In this document: positions 1 to 7,970 of the stretch, piece after piece
Layout of the letters: each line of letters begins with the position of its first letter
Numbering within the stretch: position 1 is the stretch's first letter
DNA from: Chryseobacterium sp. IHB B 17019
GTDB lineage: Bacteria > Bacteroidota > Bacteroidia > Flavobacteriales > Weeksellaceae
DNA length: 64,000 nt
Direction: 5' to 3'
Assembly (NCBI RefSeq): GCF_001456155.1
Contig: NZ_CP013293.1
Coordinates: forward strand, 1,922,001 to 1,986,000
Position numbers and translations under genes: made by a program
Notes under the pieces: generated by a model
Told to the model about the DNA's origin: nothing
What the model saw: the letters and a program-made list of their open reading frames with translations, nothing else
The model's database searches: none

Positions 1-343
1 CATTGATGCAAATGTCTGTCTCTTTTAAGTTTTCTAAAAATTTAGCTTCAGAATTCAGAATAAGGTCACATCCCAATCCGCTATCCAGTAAAAAAGATCT
101 TACGTTTCCATCCAAACTTGCATTTACATAAATCAATCCGTTTTTCATAGTAAAATCCGTTACAAATTCACCTGAAAACGTACTTCTCTTTTTGCTTGAT
201 TTATTTTCATTGGGGCCCTTATCATTTTTATCTTTAAAGACGGTACTATAGAATAATTTTCCGGAAAGTGTTGCTTTTGCCGATAAAGACATTGCTGAAG
301 ACAGTAATACCAAAAGTATTACAAAGTAATTTTTATTCATCAT
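1..343 (-). CDS. Retropepsin-like secreted protein, N-terminal part only
   Basis: The reading frame starts at 343 with two consecutive ATG codons and stays open to the window edge, so only the first 114 residues are visible. Residues 1-24 look like a signal peptide (hydrophobic core ending near SLSAKA). After a charged Lys/Asn-rich stretch at residues 37-55 comes a beta-rich segment with DSG at 87-89 in a hydrophobic context (FLLDSGLG), which is how the catalytic Asp-Ser/Thr-Gly of retropepsin-like aspartic proteases usually appears. Family assignment rests on that single motif; the second half of the fold lies outside the window. It probably acts in the periplasm or at the cell surface. Confidence 0.5.
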   Translation of the reverse strand, partial: MMNKNYFVILLVLLSSAMSLSAKATLSGKLFYSTVFKDKNDKGPNENKSSKKRSTFSGEFVTDFTMKNGLIYVNASLDGNVRSFLLDSGLGCDLILNSEAKFLENLKETDICIN

Positions 344-424
344 TTGTGTTTTTATTTGAAATTTATGCCGGGAACATTTAGAAGTTCCCAGACATAAACT
401 TCATTTTATCATTTGTGTTTTTAG
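339..424 (-). repeat. Duplicated translation-start region in the leader of the first gene
   Basis: The 16-mer ATCATTTGTGTTTTTA occurs at 339-354, covering the start codon, and again at 409-424, exactly 70 bp away. On the minus strand each copy gives an A-rich tract followed by ATG. The upstream copy opens very short frames (MIK, then MKFMSGNF) that end before the real start. Between the copies lies an imperfect hairpin with arms GGGAAC at 370-375 and GTTCCC at 384-389, flanked by TTTATG and CATAAA. Confidence 0.5.
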
Positions 425-539
425 CTTTTGCTATTGTTTTTTAAAATCTTTTTCCAATTTTAATTTGAATTATGCTTCAATATGTGTTGATTAATTTTCT
501 GATGCAAAGGGAAACAAATTTCATGAAAAGGCAAAAAAA

Positions 540-562
540 ATAGTATACCATCGGTATACTAT
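540..562 (-). terminator. Intrinsic terminator downstream of the DoxX gene
   Basis: ATAGTATACC (540-549) and GGTATACTAT (553-562) form a perfect 10-bp stem with a three-base loop. On the minus strand the stem is followed by a run of T, which suits termination of the minus-strand cluster that ends at 754. The stem is AT-rich but perfectly matched. Confidence 0.6.
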
Positions 563-753
563 CTTAATTTAATTATCTGAAAATTAAATAGTTAAATTAC
601 TTTCAGATACTTTATTTCATTAATTAATCTAATCTTTAACTAGTCAATAATTAATTTTTAGCTATATTTTATTTCAATTTAATACATTTTATAAGAAAAT
701 TTTAACATCAAATAGAAATTATATAATAATATTTTAACTTAAAATTTCTAAGA
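563..753. other. AT-rich intergenic stretch, no gene seen
   Basis: This is the remainder of the 410-bp gap between the first partial gene and the DoxX gene. It is very AT-rich, has stops in all frames and shows no convincing promoter or RNA structure beyond the hairpin at 540-562. Confidence 0.5.
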
Positions 754-1212
754 CTACATTAAATAAATTCCAAAATACCAAGTCCAGGCTATTAAAATAA
801 TCTGCATCGGAATTCTCTGTTTATAAAGGTAGTTCATTCCCGGGCCGGTATAATCTGCTTTGAAAATATTAATATTTTGCTTTGAAGAATTAATATTCGC
901 AACAAAAACCAAAACATAGAAAATAATTAATAAAATAGCTGTGGTTTCTCTAATTGAGGGAATCATCAATCCAATTCCCGCTGCAATTTCGACCAATCCC
1001 GTAAAATATACCCAAAACATTTTGAAAGGTATAAAATCCGGAATCATCATAGCCATTCCTTTCTGAAACTTAAAATGAGAAAGTCCTGTAAAAATGATAA
1101 AAACAGCCATTCCAAGATTACCTGAAAATAACAGGTTCCAGCTTCCCTGAAAAAGTTTGGTTGCGAACAACGTCAAAATAAATGTCGCAAAAAGGATGGT
1201 TAATAATTTCAT
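754..1212 (-). CDS. DoxX family membrane protein
   Basis: This 152-residue protein has four hydrophobic segments (about residues 3-22, 34-48, 66-83 and 90-108) and the internal pattern GLVEIAAGIGL around residues 72-82, typical of DoxX/DoxD-like proteins. The family is a small inner-membrane bundle, related to the quinone-reducing subunit of thiosulfate:quinone oxidoreductase, but most bacterial members have no assigned substrate. It is the last gene of the minus-strand run and lies 58 bp after the SRPBCC gene, so it is probably cotranscribed with it. A second DoxX protein is encoded at 20445-20837. Confidence 0.8.
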   Translation of the reverse strand: MKLLTILFATFILTLFATKLFQGSWNLLFSGNLGMAVFIIFTGLSHFKFQKGMAMMIPDFIPFKMFWVYFTGLVEIAAGIGLMIPSIRETTAILLIIFYVLVFVANINSSKQNINIFKADYTGPGMNYLYKQRIPMQIILIAWTWYFGIYLM

Positions 1213-1270
1213 GTTTATTTATGTAAATTTTTAAATAAATTTAAACATAAAATCCAAATTTGCGAAAAAT

Positions 1271-1714
1271 TTATTTAGCCTCAGCAAGATCTTTTACAAC
1301 TTCTAAGCCTTTTATAAAACCGTTATTCATATGTTCTTCCCAATCTTTGTCAACCTGTACTTCCGTGTGAAGCTTGGTTTTCCCGTCGAAATCAATTAAA
1401 ATATATTTTTCATAGCAGCCGCTCCATTCCATGACTTCTTTACTTTGAGTATCTTCGTTTCCATCTTTGTCTACCATTCCCAAATGCTTAAATATTAACT
1501 GATTAGGTTCTTCCAGACTATCAATAGTAGATACCATACCCTCACCTTCTGCATTTATAAAATATGTCTTGCCGCCAACTTTCCAGTCGGATTTCATTAC
1601 AGATCCCGGACTGAAAAACTTCGTCCATTCACTATAAGTTTCAGAATTCCAAAGTACATCCCAAACTTTCTGTTTCGGAGCATCAATGATTTTTTCGTAA
1701 GATAATGTTTCCAT
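1271..1714 (-). CDS. SRPBCC (AHSA1/START-like) domain protein
   Basis: The 147-residue protein is a single SRPBCC domain: an N-terminal strand and helix (IIDAPKQKVWDVLWNSETYS at residues 10-29), a run of strands, and a C-terminal amphipathic helix near residues 130-147. This helix-grip fold binds small hydrophobic molecules. In the AHSA1-like branch the ligand is usually unknown. It is a clear paralogue of the protein encoded just upstream at 1800-2228, sharing the AP-x-KVW-x-VLW motif, a WT segment and a central LGxxxDG-like segment, so the pair arose by tandem duplication. No enzymatic residues can be assigned. Confidence 0.8.
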   Translation of the reverse strand: METLSYEKIIDAPKQKVWDVLWNSETYSEWTKFFSPGSVMKSDWKVGGKTYFINAEGEGMVSTIDSLEEPNQLIFKHLGMVDKDGNEDTQSKEVMEWSGCYEKYILIDFDGKTKLHTEVQVDKDWEEHMNNGFIKGLEVVKDLAEAK

Positions 1715-1799
1715 ATTTTTTATTTTAAATGTTTGATTTTAATTAACAGCAGTGCTTTTAATTTAATTAGTTAAATATTGTAATCAACTGTAATTCAAC

Positions 1800-2228
1800 T
1801 TATAACTGATTTTCGGAAAGGTTTTTAACAAACTGTAGAGCTTTTGGAAATTTATCCTCAAAAAACTCTTTAAATTCCGCGGTTGTCTGAATTTCACTCA
1901 TTAATTTTGTTCCTTCATCATTTTCTTCCAAAATATAGGCTTCCGTAGCTTCTCCCCATTCCTGAGGAACTTCTACCCCATCATATATTTCTCCAAGATG
2001 TAAAAATTTCATTTCTTTATTCGGAATATTTTTCACAACCTGGCTGTACATTCCATTGTTATCCGGATCAAAAAACTTTACAATACTCCCTTCCTCCAAT
2101 GTCCCCTGATAAAAGGAACCCTCGGTAAAAGCCGTCGTCCATTGTCTGTAAGAAATCTCGTCCCACAACACGCTCCACACTTTCTCAGGTGGTGCACTTA
2201 TCTGGATTTCAAATGATAGTTTTTCCAT
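1800..2228 (-). CDS. SRPBCC (AHSA1/START-like) domain protein, tandem paralogue
   Basis: This 142-residue single-domain protein opens with ISAPPEKVWSVLWDEISYRQ at residues 10-29, the diagnostic first strand and helix of the SRPBCC fold, and ends with a long helix near the C terminus. It is 85 bp upstream of a paralogue of nearly the same length. It is more acidic than its partner and has lost some of the loops. The setting (SDR, VOC and DoxX neighbours on the same strand) suggests a role in handling small organic or oxidised compounds, but this is inference. Confidence 0.8.
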   Translation of the reverse strand: MEKLSFEIQISAPPEKVWSVLWDEISYRQWTTAFTEGSFYQGTLEEGSIVKFFDPDNNGMYSQVVKNIPNKEMKFLHLGEIYDGVEVPQEWGEATEAYILEENDEGTKLMSEIQTTAEFKEFFEDKFPKALQFVKNLSENQL

Positions 2229-2282
2229 TAAATTAAAATTAAGGTTAAGACTAAGTTTAAGGTTGAGGCTGAATTTAATTTA

Positions 2283-3116
2283 TTATCCTCCTACAAAATC
2301 TCCTCCATTGATATGAATGATCTCGCCAGTGATATAATTTGCATCTTCTGAAGCCAAGAAAACATAAGCCGGTGCAACTTCCGATGGCTGTCCTGCACGT
2401 TTTAACGGAGTATCTTTTCCGAAAGTTGAGAGGTCATCAAAAGTTTCTTTCACAAGAGGTGTCCAGATCGGGCCGGGCGCAATACCATTCACAAGTATCT
2501 TTTTCTCCGCCAAATTGGTAGCCAATGACCGGACAAATGTAGCAATAGCACCTTTTGTAGCCGAATAATCAATCAGGTGATTGCTTCCGCGATATGCCGT
2601 AACTGATGTTGTACAAATAATCCTTGCTCCTTCGCTCATCAGCTGTAAACTATCTCTGGTAAAGGAAATCATAGAAATAATATTGGTATTAAAAGTCTTG
2701 AGAATCTGCTCATCGGAAATATTTTCAATATCATCTTTAGGAAATTGAATCCCGGCATTATTAATCAATATATCCAGCGTTCCCCATTCTTTTTTAATTT
2801 TTTCCAGAAATTTCTTTTGATTTTTCTTTTCAGAAACATCCCCTTTCAACAAAAGACAGGTTTTACCTTCTTTCTCTACCAGCTTTTGGGTTTCTTTTGC
2901 ATCATCGTCGCTTTCTTTATAGATAATTGCAACATCTGCCCCTTCCCTGGCAAAATGAACAGCTACCGCCTGCCCAATTCCGCTGTCACCACCGGATATG
3001 ACTGCTTTTTTATGAAGCAGTTTCTCACTTCCCTTGTAACTTTCACGGATAATTTCGGGAAATAATCCGTCTTTAGGAACTTTTGATTTAGATTGTGATT
3101 TGTTCTGTGTTTTCAT
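2283..3116 (-). CDS. Short-chain dehydrogenase/reductase (YhdF/YghA-type)
   Basis: This 277-residue NAD(P)-dependent SDR has an N-terminal extension of about 35 polar residues, as in the Gram-positive general-stress proteins YdaD and YhdF and E. coli YghA. The cofactor motif SGGDSGIG is at residues 41-48, NNAG at 119-122, the catalytic serine at 171, and YSATK at 184-188 supplies the catalytic Tyr and Lys. It should be cytosolic and reduce a carbonyl or oxidise an alcohol; the substrate is not evident. The family is often induced by stress, which suits the surrounding cluster. Confidence 0.88.
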   Translation of the reverse strand: MKTQNKSQSKSKVPKDGLFPEIIRESYKGSEKLLHKKAVISGGDSGIGQAVAVHFAREGADVAIIYKESDDDAKETQKLVEKEGKTCLLLKGDVSEKKNQKKFLEKIKKEWGTLDILINNAGIQFPKDDIENISDEQILKTFNTNIISMISFTRDSLQLMSEGARIICTTSVTAYRGSNHLIDYSATKGAIATFVRSLATNLAEKKILVNGIAPGPIWTPLVKETFDDLSTFGKDTPLKRAGQPSEVAPAYVFLASEDANYITGEIIHINGGDFVGG

Positions 3117-3209
3117 AAAGCAATTTTTAATGAAATAACATCAAACAGCACGCCGAAAGAGTTCGTAAAAGATAACTTCCAGCTTCTAAACTTCCAGCCT
3201 CCAACCTGA

Positions 3210-4076
3210 TTATGAACTATAAGCTTCTTCCAGATCTTTGATGACAATTTTTTGCATTTTCATCATTGCCTGAACCACTTTCTGAGCTTTTTCCTGATCC
3301 GGATCACTCATCAGCCGAATCAGTCTTTTTGGAACAATTTGCCAGCTAAAACCATATTTGTCTTTCAGCCATCCGCACATGCTTTCCCTTCCTCCGTTTG
3401 AAGTTAAAGTATTCCAGTATTTATCGGTTTGCTCCTGATCGTCGGTCATTACAACCATTGAAATTCCTTCATTAAAATCAAATTTATGATCGTAAGAATT
3501 ATCCATGCAGAAGAAAGTATAGCCATCAATTTCAAAATGTGCGTGTTGGATATTTTCATCCGGTTCCTGAATTGGGTGACCTTCGCTTCCTTCTCCATAC
3601 TTCAAAATATTTCCTATCTTGGAATTCGGGAAAGTTTTGGTATAAAGTTCCATGGCTTCCATGGCTTTTCCATTATTTTCATGGATAAACATTAATGTTG
3701 GAACTAATTTTTGATCACTTGCTTTTTCGCCTAAAAATATCTGCCATGTCACGCCATACTTATCCTGAACCCAGCCATATTTTTTGCTCCATGAGTAGGA
3801 ATCCAAAGGCATCAGAGCCATTCCGCCATCCATTAATTGATCCCAGTATTTCTGCACCTCATCTTCAGTGTCACAAATCACCATGAACGAAACAGAGGCA
3901 TTTTTCTTGAATTGAGGGCCACCGTTTAAGAGCATTAATTTTTGTCCGAAAACATCAATATTCATCACAACAGGGGTATCTGCCGTAACTTTTCCGTTAA
4001 ACACTTTGCAATAAAAATCTGCTGATTCTTTTGCATCCCCATCGTACCAAAGGCACGGAAAAATATCGTTATTCAT
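3210..4076 (-). CDS. VOC superfamily protein with two PhnB-like domains
   Basis: At 288 residues this is twice the usual length of a PhnB-like (3-demethylubiquinone methyltransferase-like fold) protein. Domain 1 runs from about residue 3 to 115 (FPCLWYDGDAKESADFYCKV, then KYGVTWQIFLG) and domain 2 from about residue 127 to 245 (PTLMFIHENNGKAMEAMELY, then KYGFSWQIVPK). The repeated closing motif DKYGxxWQI shows the internal duplication. VOC folds use paired beta-alpha-beta-beta-beta modules to bind metals or small ligands; the PhnB-like branch has no defined reaction. A C-terminal helix rich in Met and Lys follows domain 2. Confidence 0.85.
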   Translation of the reverse strand: MNNDIFPCLWYDGDAKESADFYCKVFNGKVTADTPVVMNIDVFGQKLMLLNGGPQFKKNASVSFMVICDTEDEVQKYWDQLMDGGMALMPLDSYSWSKKYGWVQDKYGVTWQIFLGEKASDQKLVPTLMFIHENNGKAMEAMELYTKTFPNSKIGNILKYGEGSEGHPIQEPDENIQHAHFEIDGYTFFCMDNSYDHKFDFNEGISMVVMTDDQEQTDKYWNTLTSNGGRESMCGWLKDKYGFSWQIVPKRLIRLMSDPDQEKAQKVVQAMMKMQKIVIKDLEEAYSS

Positions 4077-4186
4077 TATTTTATTTTTTAATTAAACACG
4101 AACCTCACAAATATTTTACAAATTTTCAGAATTATAAATTGTGATATTTGGTAAAAAATTAGAGCCATTTGTGCTTAAGCATAAGT

Positions 4187-4351
4187 TTAATTATTTTTAA
4201 AAGAAACATTATTTTCCTTCATATAAAGTTTCAGTTTTTCCATTGTATTTTTACCGAAACCGTGCATCTGCATAATTTCTTTCTCAGAATAGCCTGACAG
4301 TTTTTCCAGGCAGTCTATTTTTTCTTTTTCAAGGGCTCTTCTTGCGGGCAT
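4187..4351 (-). CDS. Small helix-hairpin-helix / RNA polymerase alpha CTD-like protein
   Basis: Translation from the ATG at 4351 gives 54 residues beginning MPARRALEKEKI. Two helix-hairpin-helix elements are visible: the first around LEKLSGYSEKEI and the second at HGFGKNTMEKL. The pattern matches the alpha C-terminal-domain-like proteins that stand alone in many Bacteroidota and are thought to bind nucleic acid. The frame remains open up to an ATG at 4444, but that extension (Cys-rich, ending QGVIA) has no resemblance to the domain, and AAGG lies 11 bases before 4351, so the shorter start is preferred. It is probably cotranscribed with the SRPBCC gene upstream. Confidence 0.6.
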   Translation of the reverse strand: MPARRALEKEKIDCLEKLSGYSEKEIMQMHGFGKNTMEKLKLYMKENNVSFKNN

Positions 4352-4458
4352 TGCTATAACGCCTTGCAGAAAATCCCCCTGCACAGCATGACTCACAGCG
4401 CAAATGGAGCTTAAACACTTTGCCATTATTACTAAATTTATCATGGCTGAAAATATTA

Positions 4459-4872
4459 TTAATTATTTTCTACATATTTATGAAAATTATTCAATATCGC
4501 ATACCAGCCGTCTCTTTGCATTTCAGCTGAGTTTTGTTTCTCAGGATCGAATATTTCAGTCACTTTTGTTGTGTTTTCATCAATTTTATCGAAAATGATC
4601 TCTACGTTTCTTCCATCTTCCAAATGATATTTTATTCTTTCATTCGGAATAATTTCATCATAAATTCCTTCAAAATCAAAACCGAAGCTGCCGTCTTTTG
4701 CTTCCATTCTTACTTTAAGCTTTCCACCTACCCTCAAATCATTTTCAGCTCTTGAACACTGCCATGTTTCGTGGGCAAAATTCCATTTTGTAATATGTTT
4801 CGGGTCATTGAAATAATCCCAAACCTTTTGAACAGGGGCTAAAATCGTAATGTCAATTTTAATAGGTTCCAT
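4459..4872 (-). CDS. SRPBCC (AHSA1-like) domain protein
   Basis: Starting at the ATG at 4872 gives a 137-residue protein opening with EPIKIDITILAPVQKVWDYF, a standard SRPBCC start; the frame extends 13 codons further upstream but those residues (basic, Tyr-rich) fall outside the domain. A conserved WN-x-AHETW motif follows the first helix and the protein closes with a C-terminal helix containing NFHKYVENN. Members of this branch are typically annotated as activator-of-Hsp90-like or polyketide-cyclase-like, with unknown ligands. It is the third SRPBCC gene in the cluster and is more distant from the 1271/1800 pair than those two are from each other. Confidence 0.8.
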   Translation of the reverse strand: MEPIKIDITILAPVQKVWDYFNDPKHITKWNFAHETWQCSRAENDLRVGGKLKVRMEAKDGSFGFDFEGIYDEIIPNERIKYHLEDGRNVEIIFDKIDENTTKVTEIFDPEKQNSAEMQRDGWYAILNNFHKYVENN

Positions 4873-4955
4873 ATAATTGTATTTTTTGCGGTGTAATGAA
4901 AGGGCAACCAAAAATTCGATTACCCTTTTGAATATAATTTAGTTTAAATATAAGA

Positions 4956-5387
4956 TTATTTTGCGTATTCTTCGTTATAGTTCACCATCCAATGAACTCC
5001 ATATTTATCCTGAAAGCTTCCGAAATAGTCTCCCCAAAACTGATCTTCAATCGGCATTTCAATGTTTCCACCTTCAGAAAGTCCTTTGAAAAGTCTGTCT
5101 GCTTCTTCTTTGGATTCAGGGAAAATTGAAACATAATTGTTGTTTCCAATGTTAAGATTTTGTCCGAAACTAGGAACAATATCTGAGGCCATCAGCAAAT
5201 CATCACCAATCGGAAGCGCGATGTGCATCACTCTGTTTTTTTCTTCGTCTGATAAATTTTCAGTTCCGGGAGCATTTCCCATTTTGTGGACCTCACCACG
5301 AAACTCTCCGCCGAAAACAGATTTGTAAAAGTTGAAAGCTTCTTCTGCTTTTCCGTCAAAATTTAGGTATGGATTTAGTTTTGCCAT
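4956..5387 (-). CDS. VOC family protein (PhnB-like)
   Basis: This is a single PhnB-like domain of 143 residues. It begins with a beta strand and YLNFDGKAEEAFNFYKSVFG at residues 7-26 and ends with QDKYGVHWMVNY, matching the closing motif of the double-domain protein at 3210-4076. These features define the family as annotated in most genomes, although no reaction is known. It lies 83 bp upstream of the SRPBCC gene and is likely part of the same transcript. A 216-bp gap with a palindromic repeat separates it from the alpha/beta hydrolase gene. Confidence 0.85.
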   Translation of the reverse strand: MAKLNPYLNFDGKAEEAFNFYKSVFGGEFRGEVHKMGNAPGTENLSDEEKNRVMHIALPIGDDLLMASDIVPSFGQNLNIGNNNYVSIFPESKEEADRLFKGLSEGGNIEMPIEDQFWGDYFGSFQDKYGVHWMVNYNEEYAK

Positions 5388-5447
5388 GATTTCTATTTTT
5401 TAAATGTTATTTTTTTGTTTTTAAATACTAACGGCTCGAATGTTTTT

Positions 5448-5505
5448 CACTAATGACACAAATTATAATTCGTGGAAATTTGTGTAAAAATTCGTGTTAT
5501 TAGTG
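5448..5505. repeat. Imperfect intergenic palindrome (CGTGGAAATTTGTG type)
   Basis: Arms CACTAATGACACAAATT (5448-5464) and AATTCGTGTTATTAGTG (5489-5505) pair at 15 of 17 positions. The centre contains CGTGGAAATTTGTG. A similar core, CGTGGAAATTAGTG, lies inside the palindrome at 20309-20399, so this looks like one member of an interspersed family. It could also fold in the transcript between two cluster genes. Confidence 0.5.
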
Positions 5506-5603
5506 TTTTTATCAACGCTAAGAGCCCAAAGTTTTTTTTAAATTATTATGAATATTTTTCGTTCGCAAAGGCGTTTCACTCAGCAAAGACAGGAAGTTTT
5601 ATC

Positions 5604-6380
5604 TTAATGATTTAAAAACTTCTCTACTTCGTTTGTTGTCAGAACAATCATTTTATGATCGACATTTCCATTAAAATCCGCCATCATGTAAGAGCCGTGC
5701 GTGGCAGGAAGAATCATTAATTGCGAGCCTTCCACCAGACGCCACATTTCAACCACATGTTCCGGTTTCATTACGTCTTTATCCCCAGAAATAAATAATG
5801 TAGGGCATTTTATTCCTTTTAAAACATCTTCACTCCAGTCTTCAAAATTCTGCATTCTTTTACTGTCCTTGTCGAACATATTTTCTAATTTCGAAAAGTC
5901 GGGATTTAGGTTTAAAAAGTTAATTTTAAGTGGTTCAGGCATCACATCCATCGTTGCCTCCATCATTCCTTCAAAAAAACCGTCCATCATTCCGTTTCTT
6001 TTGTAAAATGCGGAAGCTACGATCAGCTTTTCAACCATTTCCGGATGTCGATGAGCAATCTGCATTACCGTATTTCCGCCGTTGCTGAAACCCCAGAATG
6101 AAGCTTTTTTAATATTTAATTCTTTTAAAAGTGCGACAACGTCATCCGCATCCTGATCGAAAGTCTCGGGAATGTCGCGATGATCGGTCATTCCATGATT
6201 CTGGAGATCAATTCCGATGAGTTGAAATTGAGTTTCAAGTCTTGAAATCACTTCTTTATAATCAAATAAAATTGAAGATCCGCCACCATGAATCAGCACC
6301 AAAGGTTTTCCGGAACCGTAGATTTCATAGTACATCTTAATTCCGTTGACCGATTTATGACCTTTTTCAACAAGATTCAT
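5604..6380 (-). CDS. Alpha/beta hydrolase
   Basis: This 258-residue hydrolase has the oxyanion-hole motif HGGGSS at residues 31-36, the nucleophile elbow GFSNG at 97-101 (Ser99), a probable acid at Asp200 or Asp202 in SGDKD, and the catalytic His228 in ATHGS. There is no signal peptide, so it is cytosolic. The cap region (about residues 125-180) is rich in Met and Asp. The family covers esterases, C-C hydrolases, haloperoxidase-like and lactonase-like enzymes, and the sequence does not narrow this. Its stop is one base from the start of the upstream DinB gene frame, so the two are tightly coupled. Confidence 0.87.
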   Translation of the reverse strand: MNLVEKGHKSVNGIKMYYEIYGSGKPLVLIHGGGSSILFDYKEVISRLETQFQLIGIDLQNHGMTDHRDIPETFDQDADDVVALLKELNIKKASFWGFSNGGNTVMQIAHRHPEMVEKLIVASAFYKRNGMMDGFFEGMMEATMDVMPEPLKINFLNLNPDFSKLENMFDKDSKRMQNFEDWSEDVLKGIKCPTLFISGDKDVMKPEHVVEMWRLVEGSQLMILPATHGSYMMADFNGNVDHKMIVLTTNEVEKFLNH

Positions 6381-6381
6381 C

Positions 6382-6906
6382 TTAATATTTTAAATCTTTA
6401 TCAAAATCATATTTCATACCTTCATAACCTAGGATTCTGCGCATTAATCCGATCTGTCCGCACAGATAATCTTCACGTCCGATGCACATTCCTACGAAGT
6501 TCAGAACTGTTTCCGGGAAAAAATCTATGTTCATTCCCATTGGAAAAGCTTTTTCCAATTCTTCATCAGAAGCTTCCAGTAATTTGTTGTAAACAAGAGG
6601 TGAAATTTTATGAAAATCAGCTTTAAGCTGTTCTAAAGTCGGATATTTCAGGTTTTCATCCAAAGCTTTTCCCTGAGAGAAGAAGTCTTTAAATTCAAAT
6701 TCTTCACTGATTCCGAAAACATTTCCCAATGCATAACGCATGTCAAGAAAATTCCCAACCATCCAAACGATGTGATTGGTTCTTCCTTCAATTCTTTTTA
6801 AAGCATCTTCCTCGGAAATTCCGTCAAGAACCAATAAAAAGTTCTGACTGTGACCCCGAAAAGCCGGAATTATTATCTCTAATTTGTTTGATTTTGGTGT
6901 ATCCAT
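6382..6906 (-). CDS. DinB-like four-helix-bundle protein lacking the metal histidines
   Basis: This 174-residue protein has the DinB layout: TNHIVWMVGNFLDMRYALGN around residues 43-62 and EDYLCGQIGLMRRILGY around 142-158. In metal-binding DinB proteins these segments read GHL and HxxxHxGQ; here the first has GNF and the second replaces both histidines (RED-Y-LC). It therefore probably does not bind the usual metal. The intact paralogue is the next gene upstream (7028-7480). DinB/DfsB proteins are thiol-transferase-like, for example in bacillithiol-dependent reactions, but this copy may have a structural or binding role. It is coupled to the hydrolase gene by a one-base gap. Confidence 0.78.
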   Translation of the reverse strand: MDTPKSNKLEIIIPAFRGHSQNFLLVLDGISEEDALKRIEGRTNHIVWMVGNFLDMRYALGNVFGISEEFEFKDFFSQGKALDENLKYPTLEQLKADFHKISPLVYNKLLEASDEELEKAFPMGMNIDFFPETVLNFVGMCIGREDYLCGQIGLMRRILGYEGMKYDFDKDLKY

Positions 6907-6945
6907 TTTGTTTTGATTTTAGATTTAGTTTAATTTTAATTTCCC

Positions 6946-6970
6946 GCAGATTTCACAGATTTGCACAGAT
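6946..6970. repeat. Short tandem motif CAGATTT x3 (interspersed repeat piece)
   Basis: CAGATTT or CAGAT occurs three times at about 10-base intervals, separated by CA or GCA steps. The same arrangement reappears at 60311-60334 (ACAGATTTCAC, then TTGCACAGATC). It lies in the gap between the two DinB genes. Its function is unknown and it appears to be a fragment of a dispersed intergenic repeat. Confidence 0.4.
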
Positions 6971-7027
6971 TTTAATTTGCATGTGTGTAAAATTTGTGTG
7001 TTAATTTCTTGCAGAGATTGAGCAAAC

Positions 7028-7480
7028 TTACTTTATTGCTCCCGGTTTTCCTAGAATTCTCCTAAGATACCCGAACTGCCCGCTGTGATAAGTTTCATGA
7101 AAGGCAAGTGTTGCAATATCTTTAATGTTTTCAGGATTAAAGCTTTCCATATTGTTGAGTTTTGTGTCTAATTTTTCCTGAGAATCATTTAAATATGATT
7201 TTAACTCTTCAAAAGTGACAAACTCATCCTTTCTATCCAAAGGAGTTTCACCTCTGTTGTAGCACGAAAATCTTTCTCCGTCCCAGATTGAATCTTCACC
7301 TAAAATATTTAAGAAAGCGTTTCTTATATAAATTAAATGTCCTAAAACCCAGTTCATGCAATTGGCTTCACCATTCGGGAAAACCATAGCTTCTTCGTTG
7401 GTAATGCCTTCGATGTTCATCAAAATCACTTTGTAGGTGCTTGTTGACTGAACTTTTATAATTTCAATTTCGTTATTCAT
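7028..7480 (-). CDS. DinB family protein with intact metal site
   Basis: This 150-residue DinB-like protein carries the expected histidines: NWVLGHLIYIRN (His near residue 48) and FHETYHSGQFGYLRRILG near residues 126-143, giving the three-His site that binds a divalent metal in the family. Related enzymes include bacillithiol S-transferase BstA and mycothiol-dependent maleylpyruvate isomerase, so a thiol-dependent transfer or isomerisation is a reasonable guess, but the cofactor thiol in this organism is not known from the window. It precedes the metal-less paralogue by 121 bp. Confidence 0.83.
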   Translation of the reverse strand: MNNEIEIIKVQSTSTYKVILMNIEGITNEEAMVFPNGEANCMNWVLGHLIYIRNAFLNILGEDSIWDGERFSCYNRGETPLDRKDEFVTFEELKSYLNDSQEKLDTKLNNMESFNPENIKDIATLAFHETYHSGQFGYLRRILGKPGAIK

Positions 7481-7524
7481 AATTTTGGATTAATTTCCAC
7501 ACAATCCGTGGAAAGTTGAGAAAT

Positions 7525-7932
7525 TTATTCCGTTGGAAATTGAGACATATCTGCAAAAGTTACATTCCACCCGTGCCCGTTGATATCCCAGAAAGAATTC
7601 TGATACATCCATCCGTAATCCTGTGGCTCTTCATGTTGGGTAGCACCGTTGGCCACCGCAGCGTTTACAACCTGATCAACTTCTTCACGGCTGTTTAATC
7701 CGATTGCAACAAGAACCTGTGTTGTATCCCCTTTTGGAACAGGTCTTTCAGAGAAAGTCTGAAAATATTCTTCCGTTAAAAACATGACATAAATATTGTC
7801 ACTCATCACCACACAAACAGCCTTGCCATCAGAAAATTGTTCGTTGATAGAGAATCCTGTTTTCGTCCAGAATTCTTTTGTTTTTTGAATATCCTTTACC
7901 GGAAGATTTACATAAATCTGATTGATTTTCAT
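7525..7932 (-). CDS. VOC/glyoxalase family protein, tandem copy 1
   Basis: This 135-residue single-domain glyoxalase-like protein starts KINQIYVNLPVKDIQKTKEF and ends WDINGHGWNVTFADMSQFP. It is strongly similar along its whole length to the next upstream protein (7971-8381), so the two are a recent tandem duplication. The pattern of a conserved first strand, YxMFLTEEYF-like segment and closing GHxWxVxF motif is that of the lactoylglutathione-lyase-like proteins abundant in flavobacteria. Its ligand is unknown. Confidence 0.87.
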   Translation of the reverse strand: MKINQIYVNLPVKDIQKTKEFWTKTGFSINEQFSDGKAVCVVMSDNIYVMFLTEEYFQTFSERPVPKGDTTQVLVAIGLNSREEVDQVVNAAVANGATQHEEPQDYGWMYQNSFWDINGHGWNVTFADMSQFPTE

Positions 7933-7970
7933 TTGTAATTTTTTTAATGTTTAGTTTTAATTGTTGAAAT

